A stretch of DNA of 64,000 nt from Solanum dulcamara (Eukaryota; Streptophyta; Magnoliopsida; Solanales; Solanaceae): NCBI RefSeq assembly GCF_947179165.1, contig NC_077240.1:60423501-60487500 (forward strand). Reading direction: 5' to 3'. Below are positions 45,256 to 57,748 of this stretch, piece by piece. The notes under the pieces are model-generated. The model was not told the DNA's origin. It ran no database searches and worked only from the letters and a program-made list of their open reading frames with translations. Position numbers and translations under genes: made by a program. Position 1 is the stretch's first letter. Each line of letters starts with the position of its first letter.

Positions 45256-46250
45256 AAGGGTCCAAATCATCCTTGGTGGTGGATGTCAAGTCAAAACAAA
45301 ACCTTTCCCCGACACTTGTTAAGTTAGAGAAGTTAGTGAAAGAAAAGAAGGTAGAAGTCTTTTCTCAAGAGGGAGATAGGGTGCTATACTACCAAGGTCG
45401 GCTATGTGTTCCAGATGTGGGTGGATTAACGAATTTGATCTGGATGGAGGATCATAATTCTTCATAATCCATTCATCCCAGTTCGATAAAAATATACCAA
45501 GATATAAAGGAGTTCTATTGTTGGGGTGACATGAAGAAGGACATAGCAAAGTTCTAATATGAATGTCCAAATTGTCAACAAGTGAAGGTCGAACATCAAA
45601 GGCCGGGTGGCCTAGTGCAAGGTATTGAAATACCTACTTGGATGTGGGAAGAGGTGAATATGAATTTTGTAGTAGGTTTGCCTCATGATTCGATATAGGT
45701 AATTGGGGATAGAAAGACTAAGTCGGCTTACTTCCTACCAATCAATAATTCATACCATGCCGAAGATTATGCTAAGTTGTATATTTGACAATTGATAAGG
45801 TTGCATGGTGTGCCGTAATCCATTATTTCAGATTATGGTACTTAATTCACCTCTCATTTTTGGAGATCGTTTCAAAAGGGCATCAGTACTAAGATGAATT
45901 TAAGACTTCATTCCAACCTCAAATTGACTGGCAAGCCAAAAGGACGATTCAGACACTACAAGATATGTCAAGGGCTTGTGTGTTGGAGTTTAAGGGAACT
46001 TAGGATGATCAACTATTGCTTATTGAGTTTGCTTATAGTAATAGCTGCCATTCGAGTGTTGAGATGGCGCCATTCAAGGCTTTGTATGAGAGACGATGTA
46101 CATCTCCGATTGGCTAGTTTGAAGTCGGTGAGATAACCTTGCTAGGTCCCAATTTGGTACTTGATGATTCAGAGAAAGTGAAAGTCATTAGATAGAGGTT
46201 GAAGATGGCCCAAAGTCATTAGAAGTACTATTTCGATGTTAGAAGAAGGG
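45256..46250 (+). pseudogene. GyC integrase core pseudogene
   Basis: It holds YYQGRLCVP, a broken HH region (SIHPSSIKIYQDIKEFY), ECPNCQQVKVEHQRPGG (the CC pair of the zinc finger), NMNFVVGLP where Asp is normally found in MDF, SIISDYGT with the second Asp, and a degraded region where the Glu should be (45890-45990). Many stops and shifts are present. Confidence 0.85.
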
Positions 46251-46264
46251 ATCTTGAGTTTAAA

Positions 46265-46702
46265 GTGGATGATTGGGTGTATTTGAAGGTTTCACCCATG
46301 AAGGGTGTGGTTAGGTTTGGTAAGAAAGGTAAATTGAGCCCTCTGTATGGGAGGCTTTATAGAATTTTTAAGCGGGTTGGTAAAGTAGCTTATGAGTTAG
46401 AATTACCTTCAGAAATGTCCATGGTTTATCTAATATTCCGTGTGTCTATGTTTACAAAATGCGTGGGAGATCCTAATTCCATAGTCCCTTTGGAGATTGT
46501 GAATGTTGAAGAGAATTTGACCTATGAAGAGATTCTAGTTGAGATTTTAGACTGGCAAGTCAAGAGATTGAGGAACAAAGAAGTTGCATCTGTTAAAGTC
46601 CTTTGGAGGAATCAACAAGTTGAAGGTGCCACATGGGAAGCAGAAGCATACATGATGAAATATTACCCTCATCGTTTTTCATTCTACTCAAACCTAAGGT
46701 AG
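46265..46702 (+). pseudogene. GyC integrase C-terminus with chromodomain-like tail
   Basis: 145 codons are still open: DDWVYLKVSPMKGVVRFGKK, GKLSPLYGRLYRI, then VYLIFRVSM, GDPNSIVPLE, NLTYEEILVEILDWQVKRL, VKVLWRNQQVEGATWEAEAYM and KYYPHRF. The end is typical of chromoviruses. It is the best kept part of GyC and aligns with the GyH piece at 29235-29550. Confidence 0.9.
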
Positions 46703-46922
46703 TAAGTCATCCATGCTCAAGTATTTAAGACTTATGTTTCAGTCTTCCAAGTCTTCATATGCATGCATATTCATGAAGTTAAATTTTAAAGTTATGTTTT
46801 TATGCAAAATGTTAAAGGCTTCATGTTTGATGCATTTCGAAGATCATTGTATATATGTTGGGTTGCTACTCCTCATTCCATGTCCTTTTCTATGTCAATG
46901 GTTCTCATTCGAGGAAAAATGT

Positions 46923-46937
46923 TCCCAAGGGGACATA
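46923..46937 (+). other. GyC polypurine tract
   Basis: TCCCAAGGGGACATA directly before the 3' LTR. Confidence 0.8.
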
Positions 46938-49227
46938 TTACAAGACACCAAAAATGTGAAAGTACCTAAACCAAGGAGCAACGATGATTTTTTTCCAAAG
47001 AGATTGCAGAAACTGGCACTGACGCTGACCACAAAAGCCATCAGCGCTATGGTAAGGACCACGGTCCATGGTGAGCCACCGTGGTGGAGATTCATAGACT
47101 CAGACTTTGGGGGATGAACCACGATGGAGAACCACAGACCGTGGTGAGCACCACGGGCCATGAAGCCCGCGTTGTAAGCCTTTCCCTTGGACCCTCAGGA
47201 ATTTTCTTAAGGTAGGGTCCACAGATGCCTACCATGGGTTATGGAACTCTCCACATAATATGGTAAGTTCTCGTGGTAGACACTCGGCAGGTCCACTTGC
47301 AGACCTGCACCACGGCCACATTTCATGGCCCATAGTGATCTTTACAGATCGTGAAGATGTCCAATGGTGAAACTTCGTCCCTAATGGCCCTTTCTGATTT
47401 TTTTTAAGTCCCTCATCGCGGGACCCCACCACATACTGTGAAGGGTCCCCATGAAGTCCCTTCCGACCAGATTTTTAAAGAGGCATTTTAGTCATTTCCA
47501 TCATTTTAATTCAAAAAAGTATCATTTTGGAGGCAGAATTTTTCCATCTAAAGACCCTAAAATCTTCCAAGACCTCATTCTTCACACTTAAGATTTAAGA
47601 CTCTCAAATTCTCTCTTCCCAAACTCTCTCAAGAACCTCAAGGCAAGAGTAGGGTTTTCAATTCAAGGCATTCAAGTCACCATTCTTCTTCAAGTTTTCG
47701 TTTGGGTTTTGTCTCCTACAAGATATGTGAGCTTTTCATCCATGGGTTCTTCCACCTATGGAGTCCAAATGAATTTCCAATTAGATATTCGAACTTCCTT
47801 ATGATGAATTCTTATGGGCTTTTATATAATGAGTTTAACTGAATAGACTATGATATATTTGGATTTTATATACCTATATTGATGTATTTTAACTCTCAAT
47901 TGCATGAGTTGTATGGTTAAATAATGTGCCTTTATGAAGGCTTGAAGGAGGTTTTGAGTACAAATGTTGGGTTGTTTGAGATATTCTAAATTGATGCATT
48001 TCATCATTCTAATGCATGTAATAATTCTTCAAAATGCATTTAAAAGTTTTATGAAGAGAACCCACCTAGTTTTCCTCATGATTTAAGTAAAGTTGAAATG
48101 AAGTTTAACACCAAATAAATGATATGTCGTAAATGCTTATGTAAAGGGAGTATTTATGAAATGATTGATTGATGAAAGAGCTTCTTAGCCTAAATAATGT
48201 TTCAATGTGAAAGGACAATTCTTACATTGAATTAAATGAAAAGTTTTAATGAACTATTCCACTGAATGATGTTTTTTGTTTTTATGTCACAGTTGTATAT
48301 TATGCTATGATGATGTTTACACATATTTCATGAGATTTGACCTAGCACCAAATGTAGCATATAGATGGGGACTCGACCGAAGCAGTTCTTAAGTAAAGTC
48401 TCATGTTATATTAACTATGTGCCACCATAGGGGCCATTGTCGGCTATTTTTAGGCTAGTGAATCCATAATTAGCCATTAAAGTTAAAGTTGAAGAATGTT
48501 TAAAGTTGATAGAGTACTACCCCAGCAAGGTAGTCTCCTCTGTCTCGATGAAGGAGTCATCAGCCTGACCCAATGCAGGAGTCATCAGATTCCATGTAAT
48601 AGCTTGCATGGTCTTAAATATCAGTTATGGTCACTTTCCCATAAAATGATGCTTTAAAGGTTTTATTATGATGTTTCTTATGCACTCATTAACTTGTGCA
48701 TATTGTTTATAGATATGAATTGATGTCCTTCATTTTATCATGGTCATATACTTAGTATATTCAAAGTACTAACACACACTTTTGCCTACATGATATCACC
48801 ATGTAGGAAACAACGTTGCTCCACACTCTCCTTCCTATGGCTAGATTGTTCGTTGAAGGATTGTACTAGTGGTGAGTTCCCATGGTCCGGTAACAACACT
48901 CTTATTTCTTTCTAGATTATTATGATGTTTAGACATTTGAGTTATCTTTGTTATCTTTTAACTAAATCTTGAGTGTTAGGTAGGGACATGTCTTAGCTCC
49001 CGCCAAATCTAAGGATGTAGAGGTATTGTTGGACGAGTTGATGATGTCTTATGTTGTGAATGACCTTTATTTTATGTTATCTCTCTTAGTCCCATTACCC
49101 TATTTATTTCTACTTTTGTTTTTCATTATTGATGAAATGCTTAACGAACACTAATAGGCTCGGGTGAGGTGCCTCCTAGTACTTCATTCACCATATCACA
49201 TCTAGGCCCTAGGGTTGGGTCATGACA
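46938..49227 (+). repeat. GyC 3' LTR, about 2290 bp
   Basis: Homologous to 39660-41940 throughout. The first bases are TTACAAGACACC, so the TG start has decayed to TT; the end is GGGTCATGACA. It retains about 40 bases near 48970-49010 (GTAGGGACATGTCTTAGC type) that the 5' LTR lacks and GyH has. Confidence 0.92.
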
Positions 49228-49232
49228 AAAAC
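49228..49232. repeat. GyC target site duplication, right
   Basis: AAAAC, identical to 39655-39659. Confidence 0.85.
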
Positions 49233-50481
49233 ACCCTTAATAAAATTCTAAATGGTCACTTGGAGGGGAGGTCACCACGGCTCGTGAAGCTCACCACAGT
49301 CTGTGTTGATGGTCTTGAACCTAAAGGAGAACTTAGGGCTGAGGGTTTGACTTCCTCGAGCATCATCACGCCCCATGAGGATCTCCATGGTCCATGGGGT
49401 CGGTCATGGTTTTAAACAATTCTTGAGGTCTTGGGGAGTCAAGTTCATGGATGGGTCTGTTGTTCTTGGAGTATGTTAGACCCTCAGCTTGATAGTTCGA
49501 GTGGCTCAACCATTACTAGGGATTTACATGATGAACCTAGTCAAGGCCTAATATAATCAATCATGATTAAGTTCAATTGGCAATGTCATGGCTAAGGCAC
49601 GCAAGGCAAGATGCGTCTAATGTGTGACAAGGGCTAGGAAAACATAAGGCAAGTCAAGGCTATGTTAGTGGCAAGGTCGTGGGTAAACAAGTTTTTGGGC
49701 TAAGTTCCAGACAAAGGGGGCAAAGGCCGAGGAGGCTGGACCATAATGTCAATCTATGCGAGGCAGGACCTGGGCACAGTGTAGGCACATGGGCAAGCGT
49801 GAGCCAGAGGCATATCTTGATTCTAGAATTGAAGGTTTCCCTCATGTGCCTCACACATGCGTGGGTAGTTGGATGGTTGGATAGTTTCAACCCATTTGGC
49901 CTTTATTAGTATTTTAGATAAGCTTGTTTAATTCAAATATTGAATTGGCCTATTAGCTGGGGATGTCAACTGACTTTTTAGGCATATGACTAGCATGTGT
50001 CTTGGTGTTGTGGCCTATTTATTGGCACAGGCAGACTAGTCACTGACATAGAATTATTGGATTGAATTTCGTAAGGCTGGTTTGTGTGCTTATTTATGGC
50101 TCTAGTTTAATACAAAGTGGGGACTTGTTCCTGTACATGATGATGTATTTCTAATTTCATAAGCATTGTCTAAGTATGAAACGAGATTGAGGGAAAAGAA
50201 AGAGAGGGTTGAGTCTAAGTGTTAGGCTGCCAAAGTGGGTTAGATTATTGTGAGTTGACCCCCTTACAGAGTGCACCATGAGCCGTAAACCCTGTCGTGG
50301 ACTTTCACCTATTTTTCCCAATTTTCCAGTTCACTCCCCCTGTGCCTTTCATTACTGGTGGTAAGTTACACGGCACGTCGAATATGCTTCTGAAAACTGT
50401 CAGGTTTCAAAAATGCTAAGATTTTCTAGGAAACTTCCTTTAAACTATATTTTTCGACTTTCCAACTCCCTGGCTATTATA
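49233..50481 (-). repeat. GyA 3' LTR, second part
   Basis: Continuation of 37977-39659 after GyC. It carries CACGG/CTCGTGAAGC palindromes (49270-49400 and 50270-50310) typical of this LTR family near the sense-strand start, and ends at CTATTATA before a polypurine tract, so the TG start has decayed to TA. It is interrupted by a probable solo LTR at 49474-50268. Confidence 0.7.
49474..50268. repeat. Probable solo LTR, 795 bp
   Basis: It starts TGTTAGACC and ends CCCTTACA, with TG/CA termini, and is flanked by GAGTA (49469-49473) and GAGTG (50269-50273). Removing it brings the GyA LTR to the length of its relatives. No coding capacity; two 76-codon frames overlap on opposite strands and look random. 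Family and orientation are unknown. Confidence 0.5.
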
Positions 50482-50498
50482 ATATTTCCCCCTTGGGA
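50482..50498 (-). other. GyA polypurine tract
   Basis: The minus strand reads TTCCCAAGGGGGAAATAT next to the LTR. Confidence 0.8.
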
Positions 50499-51226
50499 AT
50501 ATTCTTCCTCGAATAAGATTCAAACTTGTATGACTGGATTTAGAAAGAGATATTTCAATCCAACCTGAATGCAAAACATATAAAAAATATATTGAAACAT
50601 GGAATATTCAATCCCTAGCTAAAACATGATTTTAAAACACATTTCATGAATATAAATGCATAGGAAAACATGAGAATGACAAAAGCATGAATTTGATGGA
50701 GTGTATCATGAAGGAACATAATATCTCAACTACGTATGGAAGGAAAGAGATAAGGATATCGTGACATCATATCAACTTTAGCTTCCCATGTATCACCTTC
50801 AAGCTCTTGGTTCCTCCACAACACCTTAAAGGATGCTACTTCCTTCTTACTCAACCTTCTCACTTGATGGTCTAGAATGTCAACTGGAACCTCCTCATAG
50901 GATAAACTCTCTTTCAGACCAATGTTGTCCTAAGGCACAATAGAGCTAGGATCACCCAAACATTTTGTCAATAGGGACAAATGAAACATCGGATGCACCA
51001 ATGCCAACTCAAAAGACAATTCTAACTCATATGTAACTTTACCAATTAGCCTTAAAATCTAATATACGCCTACATATAGGGGACTAAGCTTGCTATCCTT
51101 GATCAAATGCATCACACCTTTCATTGGCAAAATTTTCAAGTAAACCCAATCATTAACCTCAAATTCAATTTCCCTTCTTCTCACATCTGAACAAGACTTT
51201 GGTCGACTCTAGGCAGTCTTCAATCT
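50499..51226 (-). pseudogene. GyA integrase C-terminal region, decayed
   Basis: By position this is the chromodomain-like end of pol, and minus-strand text near 50770-50930 resembles it in scattered pieces. Frequent stops and shifts leave no usable frame. Confidence 0.55.
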
Positions 51227-51919
51227 TTATCTAATGAGTCTAAACCTTTCCATGGACTCATGTACCAACTCAGGTCTTATCAAGGAAACATCACCAACTT
51301 CAAACCACCCAATAGAAGACCTATACCTCCTATTATATATTTCCATAAATGGAGAAATCTGAATGCTAGAATGGTAACTATTGTTATAAAAAAATTTGAT
51401 CAAAGGCAAGTGATCATCCCAATTACCCTTGAAGTCAATAACACAAGCTCTCAATATGTATTCAATGGTCTGAATGGAACTCTCGGCTTGACCATCCATC
51501 TGAGAGTGAAAAGTTGTACTAAGCTTAACCAAAGTACTAAGACCCTTTTAGAAAGACATCCAAAACTTAGACGTGAATTGAGTACCTTGGTCTGAAAAAA
51601 TAGATAATGAAATACCATGAAGCTTAACCAACTCACGAATATGAAGTCTAGAATAGTCCTTGGATAAATAGGAAGTTTTAATGGTAAGAAAATGAGCTGA
51701 CTTAGTCATTCGATCAAAAATCACCCAAATCGAATCGTGTTGCCTATAGGTACGAGGCAAACCTGTAATGAAGTCCATATTCAAGTCTTCACACTTACAA
51801 GTAGGAATCTCAATATCTTGAGCTAAACCTCTCCATTTTTTATTCTCAAACTTCACTTGTTGACAATTAGGACATTTGGCCACAAATTCCACAATTTCCT
51901 TCTTCATGCATTCCACCAA
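51227..51919 (-). pseudogene. GyA integrase core pseudogene
   Basis: One minus frame from 51919 to 51227 is broken by a single stop at 51548-51550. It holds the zinc-finger Cys pair in AKCPNCQQVKFENKK, the first Asp in LNMDFITGLP, the second in SIFSDQGTQFTSKFW, and the Glu in MDGQAESSIQTIE, followed by NNSYHSSIQISPFMEIY. All three catalytic residues survive. It lies in the opposite orientation to GyC. Confidence 0.9.
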
Positions 51920-52584
51920 TACACTTTTCTCAAATATCGATACATCTTTGTGGAACCCAAATGAATAGAATACCGTGAACTATGAGGTTTTGACAATATC
52001 ATTTCCCCTAAGACATCAGCATTGGGAAACTACAAACTGATATCTAAGCACACCATCTCTCCCTTGGGAGAATGCCTCAATGGCTTTTTTGGCAACCGCT
52101 TTCTTCAAACCATTTTGAATAATGACACCACCATCCTCCGAATAAATTAAGTGAATACCCAAATGGGATAGTCTATGAACATCATGAACTAACTCCTCCT
52201 TTCATCCTCCACATGGGAAATACTATTCATAGATAATCTACTATGAGAATCAACAACCATATTTGCTTTACTCAGATGGTACAACATACTCATATCATAG
52301 TCCTTCAATAACTCAAGTCATCTCCTTTGTCGAAGGTTAAAGTCCTTTTGGTTAAACAAATATTGCAAACTCTTATGGTCGTTGAATACATCAACATGGA
52401 CACCATAGAGATAGTGTCTCCAAATCATCAAAGCTAACACAACAGCTTCTAACTCCAAATCATGAGTCGGATAGTTCTTTTCATTCACTTTGCATTATAA
52501 AACAACCAAGAACAACTCTTAAAGCATCACAATAAACAACAAACCCATTGGATCCTTCCAGTAAAGTCAACGTCAGAGCGGAGG
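51920..52584 (-). pseudogene. GyA RNase H to integrase linker remnant
   Basis: Minus-strand pieces in several frames match gypsy RNase H: text like [37 protein letters not shown] and LYHLSKANM at 52200-52500, followed (lower coordinates) by linker to integrase. The remainder of GyA pol is cut off by the GyB insertion at 52590. Confidence 0.75.
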
Positions 52585-52589
52585 AAAGC
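52585..52589. repeat. Presumed GyB target site duplication, left
   Basis: AAAGC precedes the LTR; the partner is outside the window. Confidence 0.35.
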
Positions 52590-55589
52590 TGTCACGCCCC
52601 GAGAGGGTACCCTAGATGTAACTGGCACTCGAGGACTATTGCTGGTCCCCAAGCAAACCACTTGGTCCATTCACATATCCATTCAATATCCATCAACCAG
52701 CAGAAATTTTAAAATAAAGAAATAATTTGGTGAACAATCCAAATCAACGATCTAACTCAAGAAAGAAAGACCATGAGCCAATAAATCAAACTCCGAGCTT
52801 TGTCATTAAAATAGTTTGACAAGCATAATTCAAGGAAAGAAAATACTCAATCGACCCATCACTATCTAGTCTATAAAGTATCTATCACTACTATCTAATT
52901 GGTGCCAATGACATATTCATGGCTACCTCAAATCAAAATGAAAAGGGCTAACTCGACGCAAGAATAATATAAGCGGTGTCCTCTGAATGTAGGGGAGGAC
53001 TCACCAATACACTGAGTGTGTATAGATCCTCAACGGTGCTCCTATTGACGATCTCTTAAACCTGTCTTTGCATTATTAAATGATGCAGGTCCAAATGAAC
53101 GTTAGTACATAGAATGTACGAGTATGTAATATGGCAGAATGAAACATACATCAAGGAAGAATAACGTTGGTTCAAATATCTCAATTCAAAAAGATAAGAG
53201 AGACTCAATCAAAGTGTCATAAGTCTAAAGTAAGGATACAATTTTAAACAAAGACCGATTATATACCATACAACCCATTCCAATCATGTATAATACAGTT
53301 CAATCAAATCATTTACAATTCGATCCCATCCAATCACGTACCACTCTATTCAACCCAATCCAATCGTACACTATCCGATCACATATAATTTAATCCAATC
53401 CACCACATATCACCTACTCCAATCCAATCATATATCATCCAATCCAATTCAATCATATACAATCAACTCAACAAACAACTCAACAATCAAGTCAAAGGAC
53501 TCAACTTAATTAAATATGCAAATTAGAACTTAGAAATGTGATATAATCAAACTTAATTATCAACAAGCTCAATCAGACCAATCAAATCATGCACAATGTA
53601 CTCAATTTGGGAGTTTCTCTAACCGACAACAATCCCACCACCTATATATAAGTGATGCCCAACGAGCCATGTTGTTGCCACATCCGTTCATACTTGCCAG
53701 GGTGTGAACAAATCAACTCATCATAGATCCGTCAATCAATCAAGTCTAATCATTTTAGGATAATGAAATAGGGAAATATCCAACACGGTACAATCTCTTC
53801 CCACGTTGGCGGCATAGTTTATGGGATTCGAGTATGGACTATACTCTTACCCAATTCGGTGCTCAATACTCCTCCCAAGACTCAATACGCACATATCTAT
53901 CAAGTGAGTAAAATATTCAAAATACTCATTTAGTCTCTTAGGACTTAATTTCAAATCAACTCATTTAGTCTCATTGGACTCTTTTCAAAACTCAATTAGT
54001 CTGGTCTCATTGGACCTTCTTTCAAATCGACTTATCTCTATCATCAAACTCTTCTCTTTAAGTTGATACCATCTCAACTCAATGGATGTAGAAAATATTA
54101 TATTCATTTAAAATATAATTCCAACTCCTTAACTCTACCTCCAAATAGACATTTTTATGTAAAAATGTTCAACTCATTTATATTCAAAATACTCATGTTC
54201 AAAGTGATAATTAAGAGACTTTTCAAACTCAAATCGTGCTTAAACTCTTTTTAAAATCAAAGATGAAAATAATTATTCTTTAAAACGCAAAATAGTGTAT
54301 AAATAGTTTATACAAAAATGCTCACAATCATTTATTTAAAACTCCTTCTCAAAAGATCATTTATTTTCAAAATGCTCATAAGACTCCAATCAAATCAAAT
54401 TATGCAAATCACATATCATATAATTACATTAGACTCCTATCTACTTCATCACACAATGTCCTCATCAATATAACCTCTTCATTCACATCATCATCAAATA
54501 TCATCATTCACATCATCATCAAACATCATCATCGCATCATAATCAAATATCAATTCATATACAAAGATTCATTTGTAGTCAATATGAAAGATAACTATTC
54601 AAGAATTTAAGTCATGAAAATCACCAATCAATTTCTAGTACATAAGAATATTCTAAAGTTTAGGAAAATTTTAAGAAAACCTTCATAAAAGGTTCAAATC
54701 TTTCACAACTTCTACCTAACACATCTATGGGCATATGGAAGAACTCAATCCATATTTTAGGTTAGCCTTACATACCTTAGAGTAGCTTTTGAGGAAACCT
54801 TGTTGTTGGGTCTCAATGGGAAGCTTGAATCCTTGAATTTTTGAGGGCAAATCTTGTTGGAGATGTTTGGAAGAGAAGAGGGGATGAAGATTAGGGTTTT
54901 TGGGAGGTGAGGAGGCTGAAAATATCATCCCAAAACATTCCAAGTTGGGTATATATAATTAGGGAAAAAGTCCAAGTTACCCCTCTTCAAAAATCTGGAA
55001 AACTAGGCAAAAATCTTGCTGGCGCTATAGTGGTGTGTCGCGCCACTGCAGCGCCAAGCCAAAATAGGCTTAAAACCCTGCACTTCTAATAGTGGTGCAT
55101 CGCGCCATGGACCAAACTATTGAGGCTGTTTTCTGGCGCTATAGTGGCACTTCGCGCCACTGGAGCGCCAAGCGTAAATTTCTTGCAGTGGTCGCCCTGA
55201 CCTGAAATTCCTACGGTACTAGTCTGTAGTAAAATGGTCATAACATTTGACTTCGAACTCCAAAAATTGTAATCTTAGTGGCGTTGGCAATAAGACTCAA
55301 AGAACATTAATTTGGTAGGTTGTGGTATACCCAGTTCATTATATTCTAAGAGATATGGTCATTTGAAGTTGACCCTTATACTAACTCATCCAAAAACTTA
55401 ATCGATTGGAAATCTTTGGACTCGATTTGGTGTTAGAGATCCCTTATGACCCCTAAACACATCTAACACACTTCAAATACTTAGGAATTAATCCTGACTC
55501 ATATATAAAATTACAAGTCATACGGTTCTAGTCTACACACACGTGAAGAAATATTTGAGTCTTTGCAAAAACAAATCTGGGGTGTTACA
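52590..55589 (-). repeat. GyB 3' LTR, 3000 bp
   Basis: Plus-strand ends are TGTCACGCCCC and GGGTGTTACA. A polypurine tract on the minus strand follows at 55590, so this is the 3' LTR of a minus-strand element. It is the partner family of 1-3076. GC-rich palindromes are at 55018-55053 and 55133-55169. It interrupts GyA RNase H. Confidence 0.92.
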
Positions 55590-55606
55590 TTATCTCCCCC
55601 TTGGGA
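55590..55606 (-). other. GyB polypurine tract
   Basis: The minus strand reads TCCCAAGGGGGAGATAA next to the LTR. Confidence 0.88.
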
Positions 55607-55859
55607 TCATTCGTCCCCGAATGAAGGTCAACTAGAAATGGACTCGAGGAATGAATAACGATTGAGACTCAATTAAATAAACCAATCAAGCAATCTAGAC
55701 AATCAACTATTCTAACTCAAGAATAGCCAAATCAATTCAAGTCAAGATTAGGGACATTTCCTTCGTCATTCTCATCATTTGGCATGAATAGAAAATCGAA
55801 ACCCTATCAATCGAATCATTCAAGCATCTAGGTCATCAACCGTCAAACTTCAATTCATG

Positions 55860-55985
55860 AGTGACATCCCTAATTCTCTTTATAATTTCATACGGCCAAT
55901 ATATCGGTGCCCAAGCTCCCCTTTCTTTCCAAGACTCATAACGCCCTTTACATACATCCAATCACTCCCCCAAAAGTCAATAATA
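55860..55985 (-). pseudogene. GyB integrase C-terminal fragment
   Basis: The minus strand gives DWMYVKGVMSLGKKGELG, then HRYIGRMKL and a stop, the counterpart of the SPMKGVMRFRKKGKLSPRF segment in GyD (about 63928-63990). The core of integrase is not found near it. Confidence 0.7.
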
Positions 55986-56700
55986 GACTACTCCCATCAC
56001 TCTCATAGTGACCACCACACACTTAAGCCTATCACTCTAACCACTTCAACCCCATCTAAGAATTGTCATGCTTACTTTAACGCTTCTACTTTCATTATTG
56101 TATGACCTCTTACCCGGAGACACACTAACATACTCTTATCTATCTATTGCACCTCACAAGGTCTCATCTCGCTCCTTTTCCACACATCTATCCTCAACTA
56201 CCAAGTTCAACACAACTATCACAATCAAGAAACACTCACCCTTCCCCACCTACTCTCACTCAAATCCGCCTACTATTATCTTGGCCAGCTCATCACTATT
56301 GAAAGCTCAAAACTTACCTTGGTTCATTAGCCTATCATATCATCTCCCCCTTAGCTCAAAGGCAACAACTAATGGATACTAACTAGACACCCTAATCAAT
56401 TCATAAAATTAGAGCCTCATTCAAATCTATACTATCTCATATACACCTCCTAAGTCTCTTCTTACCATATGACTTAAAATTAATTCACTATTTACATCTG
56501 AAGGTCACATACCCATTCATTCATAACACATACTCCTTACAAGTGAATATCTTAATCTCTCGCATCTATCATGTCAAACCTACTAAATCAAATCCTAATT
56601 CTAGCAATATCACAATTATTATTTTCCCATTTGGAAACAACCAGTACTACTATCTTTCTACTGTATGATAGGGACGATTAATATCTGAAAACTAGACTTT
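55986..56700. other. GyB interior without recognisable domain
   Basis: Pyrimidine-rich on the plus strand; two overlapping plus frames of 82 and 104 codons look like low-complexity chance frames. RT, RNase H and most of integrase are absent, so they were deleted or lost by decay. Confidence 0.45.
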
Positions 56701-57593
56701 TCAAATTCTACCATTAAGGCCAGTCCATGCCTAGAACGACATCAGAATCAATCATATTTAACTTGAATCAGTTTAACCATGGTATCCTCATGATGAACGG
56801 GAGTGGTACAATTATTATTGACTCACTTAATCACAATAAGCCCATCCATGAGCATCATAAAAGAAGTGGTACCCAGACCAAACAATTCACAACTATCATA
56901 GGAAAGGATTCGAAACATACTAGGGATATCATCTGGCGAGCTCTCTAAATCCTGATGATTACCCATGGCATACAAATAATTTGTAGCCCCGCTCATACCA
57001 GAAGTAGCACCCTTCTGATTTTCTCGAATTGGTAGTGCTGGGGTAGAAGATTGGGATTTGCTGGCCCACATTTGACATTCTCTCTGAAAGTAACCCCCTT
57101 GACCACACTTATAGCATCCACTGGTGCCCTTGCGACATTTCCCCAAATAGAGTTTTCCACAAGTACCGCATGGCGGTTCTCCTTTAGGACCTCGGGCCAC
57201 ACCTCTTTTCAATTAAGGATTTTGGACCTTGAAGTTCTGATTACCGCATGGCCTTAGGTTATACCTATTACTAGACCTAGGCATCCTCACTGATGGCGGT
57301 GCACAACTCGAGGACCTCTTGAGAAAGTAGGACTTGTTTTTATTCCCTTGCTCCTGCTGATGATGCCTACATCCTACCGCCTTAGTCTTTTTGCTCCTGG
57401 ATTTCTCCTTGTCCTCCTCTACCCATTGAGCGCGTACCTTGGGATGAGTAACATGCTCGGGCTCCTCTGCCTGGAACTTGGTCTCTATTCTAGATTGTGA
57501 GGGGATGCTTGGAGAGGAAATCTCAGTGCTGACCGCCTCTCTCGGGCCCACTATGTGTTTTGAAGGCATGGGCTGATAACACCGCGTAAACAC
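56701..57593 (-). pseudogene. GyB gag C-terminus and protease remnant
   Basis: One minus frame runs 57593 to 56823 with a single stop at 57213-57215. It is Ser/Lys/Glu-rich, then has EPPCGTCGKLYLGKC and CYKCGQGGYFQREC. In the second, a zinc knuckle of CX2CX4HX4C form, the His is Tyr. After it come protease-like text (SYDSCELFGLGTTSF) and, near 56740, a DVVLGMDW-like flap motif. Gag would package RNA; both the knuckle and the frame are damaged. Confidence 0.75.
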
Positions 57594-57748
57594 ATGAGTT
57601 AGAAGTGATTATACGGAGTTAAACTCTAAAGCATGAAATAGAATACCAAAAGAAGGTCAGCACTTCCTAATGTCATATAGCCTCTCCATTATGGATGTGG
57701 CGCGCTTCACACTAATAACAAGGACTCTACTAGACATGGCTTCATAGA
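57594..57748 (-). other. GyB gag-side interior up to the GyD insertion
   Basis: A 155-base remainder of GyB before the GyD LTR. The rest of GyB must lie beyond the window. Confidence 0.5.

Larger units (their letters stand above)
39660..49227 (+). mobile_element. GyC: full-length but dead Ty3/gypsy chromovirus, 9568 bp
   Basis: LTRs (39660-41940 and 46938-49227), PBS, gag, protease, RT, RNase H, integrase with chromodomain-like tail, and PPT occur in the gypsy order, flanked by the exact TSD AAAAC. Every gene carries stops or frameshifts and the LTRs differ at many positions, so the element is old. It sits inside the GyA LTR in the opposite orientation to GyA. Confidence 0.95.

Noticed and set aside
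49660..49909. Two overlapping 76-codon frames on opposite strands
   Set aside because: They lie within a probable solo LTR; no family resemblance.
56068..56382. 104-codon plus-strand Ser/Leu/Thr-rich frame
   Set aside because: It is low complexity in pyrimidine-rich decayed GyB interior and overlaps another random frame.
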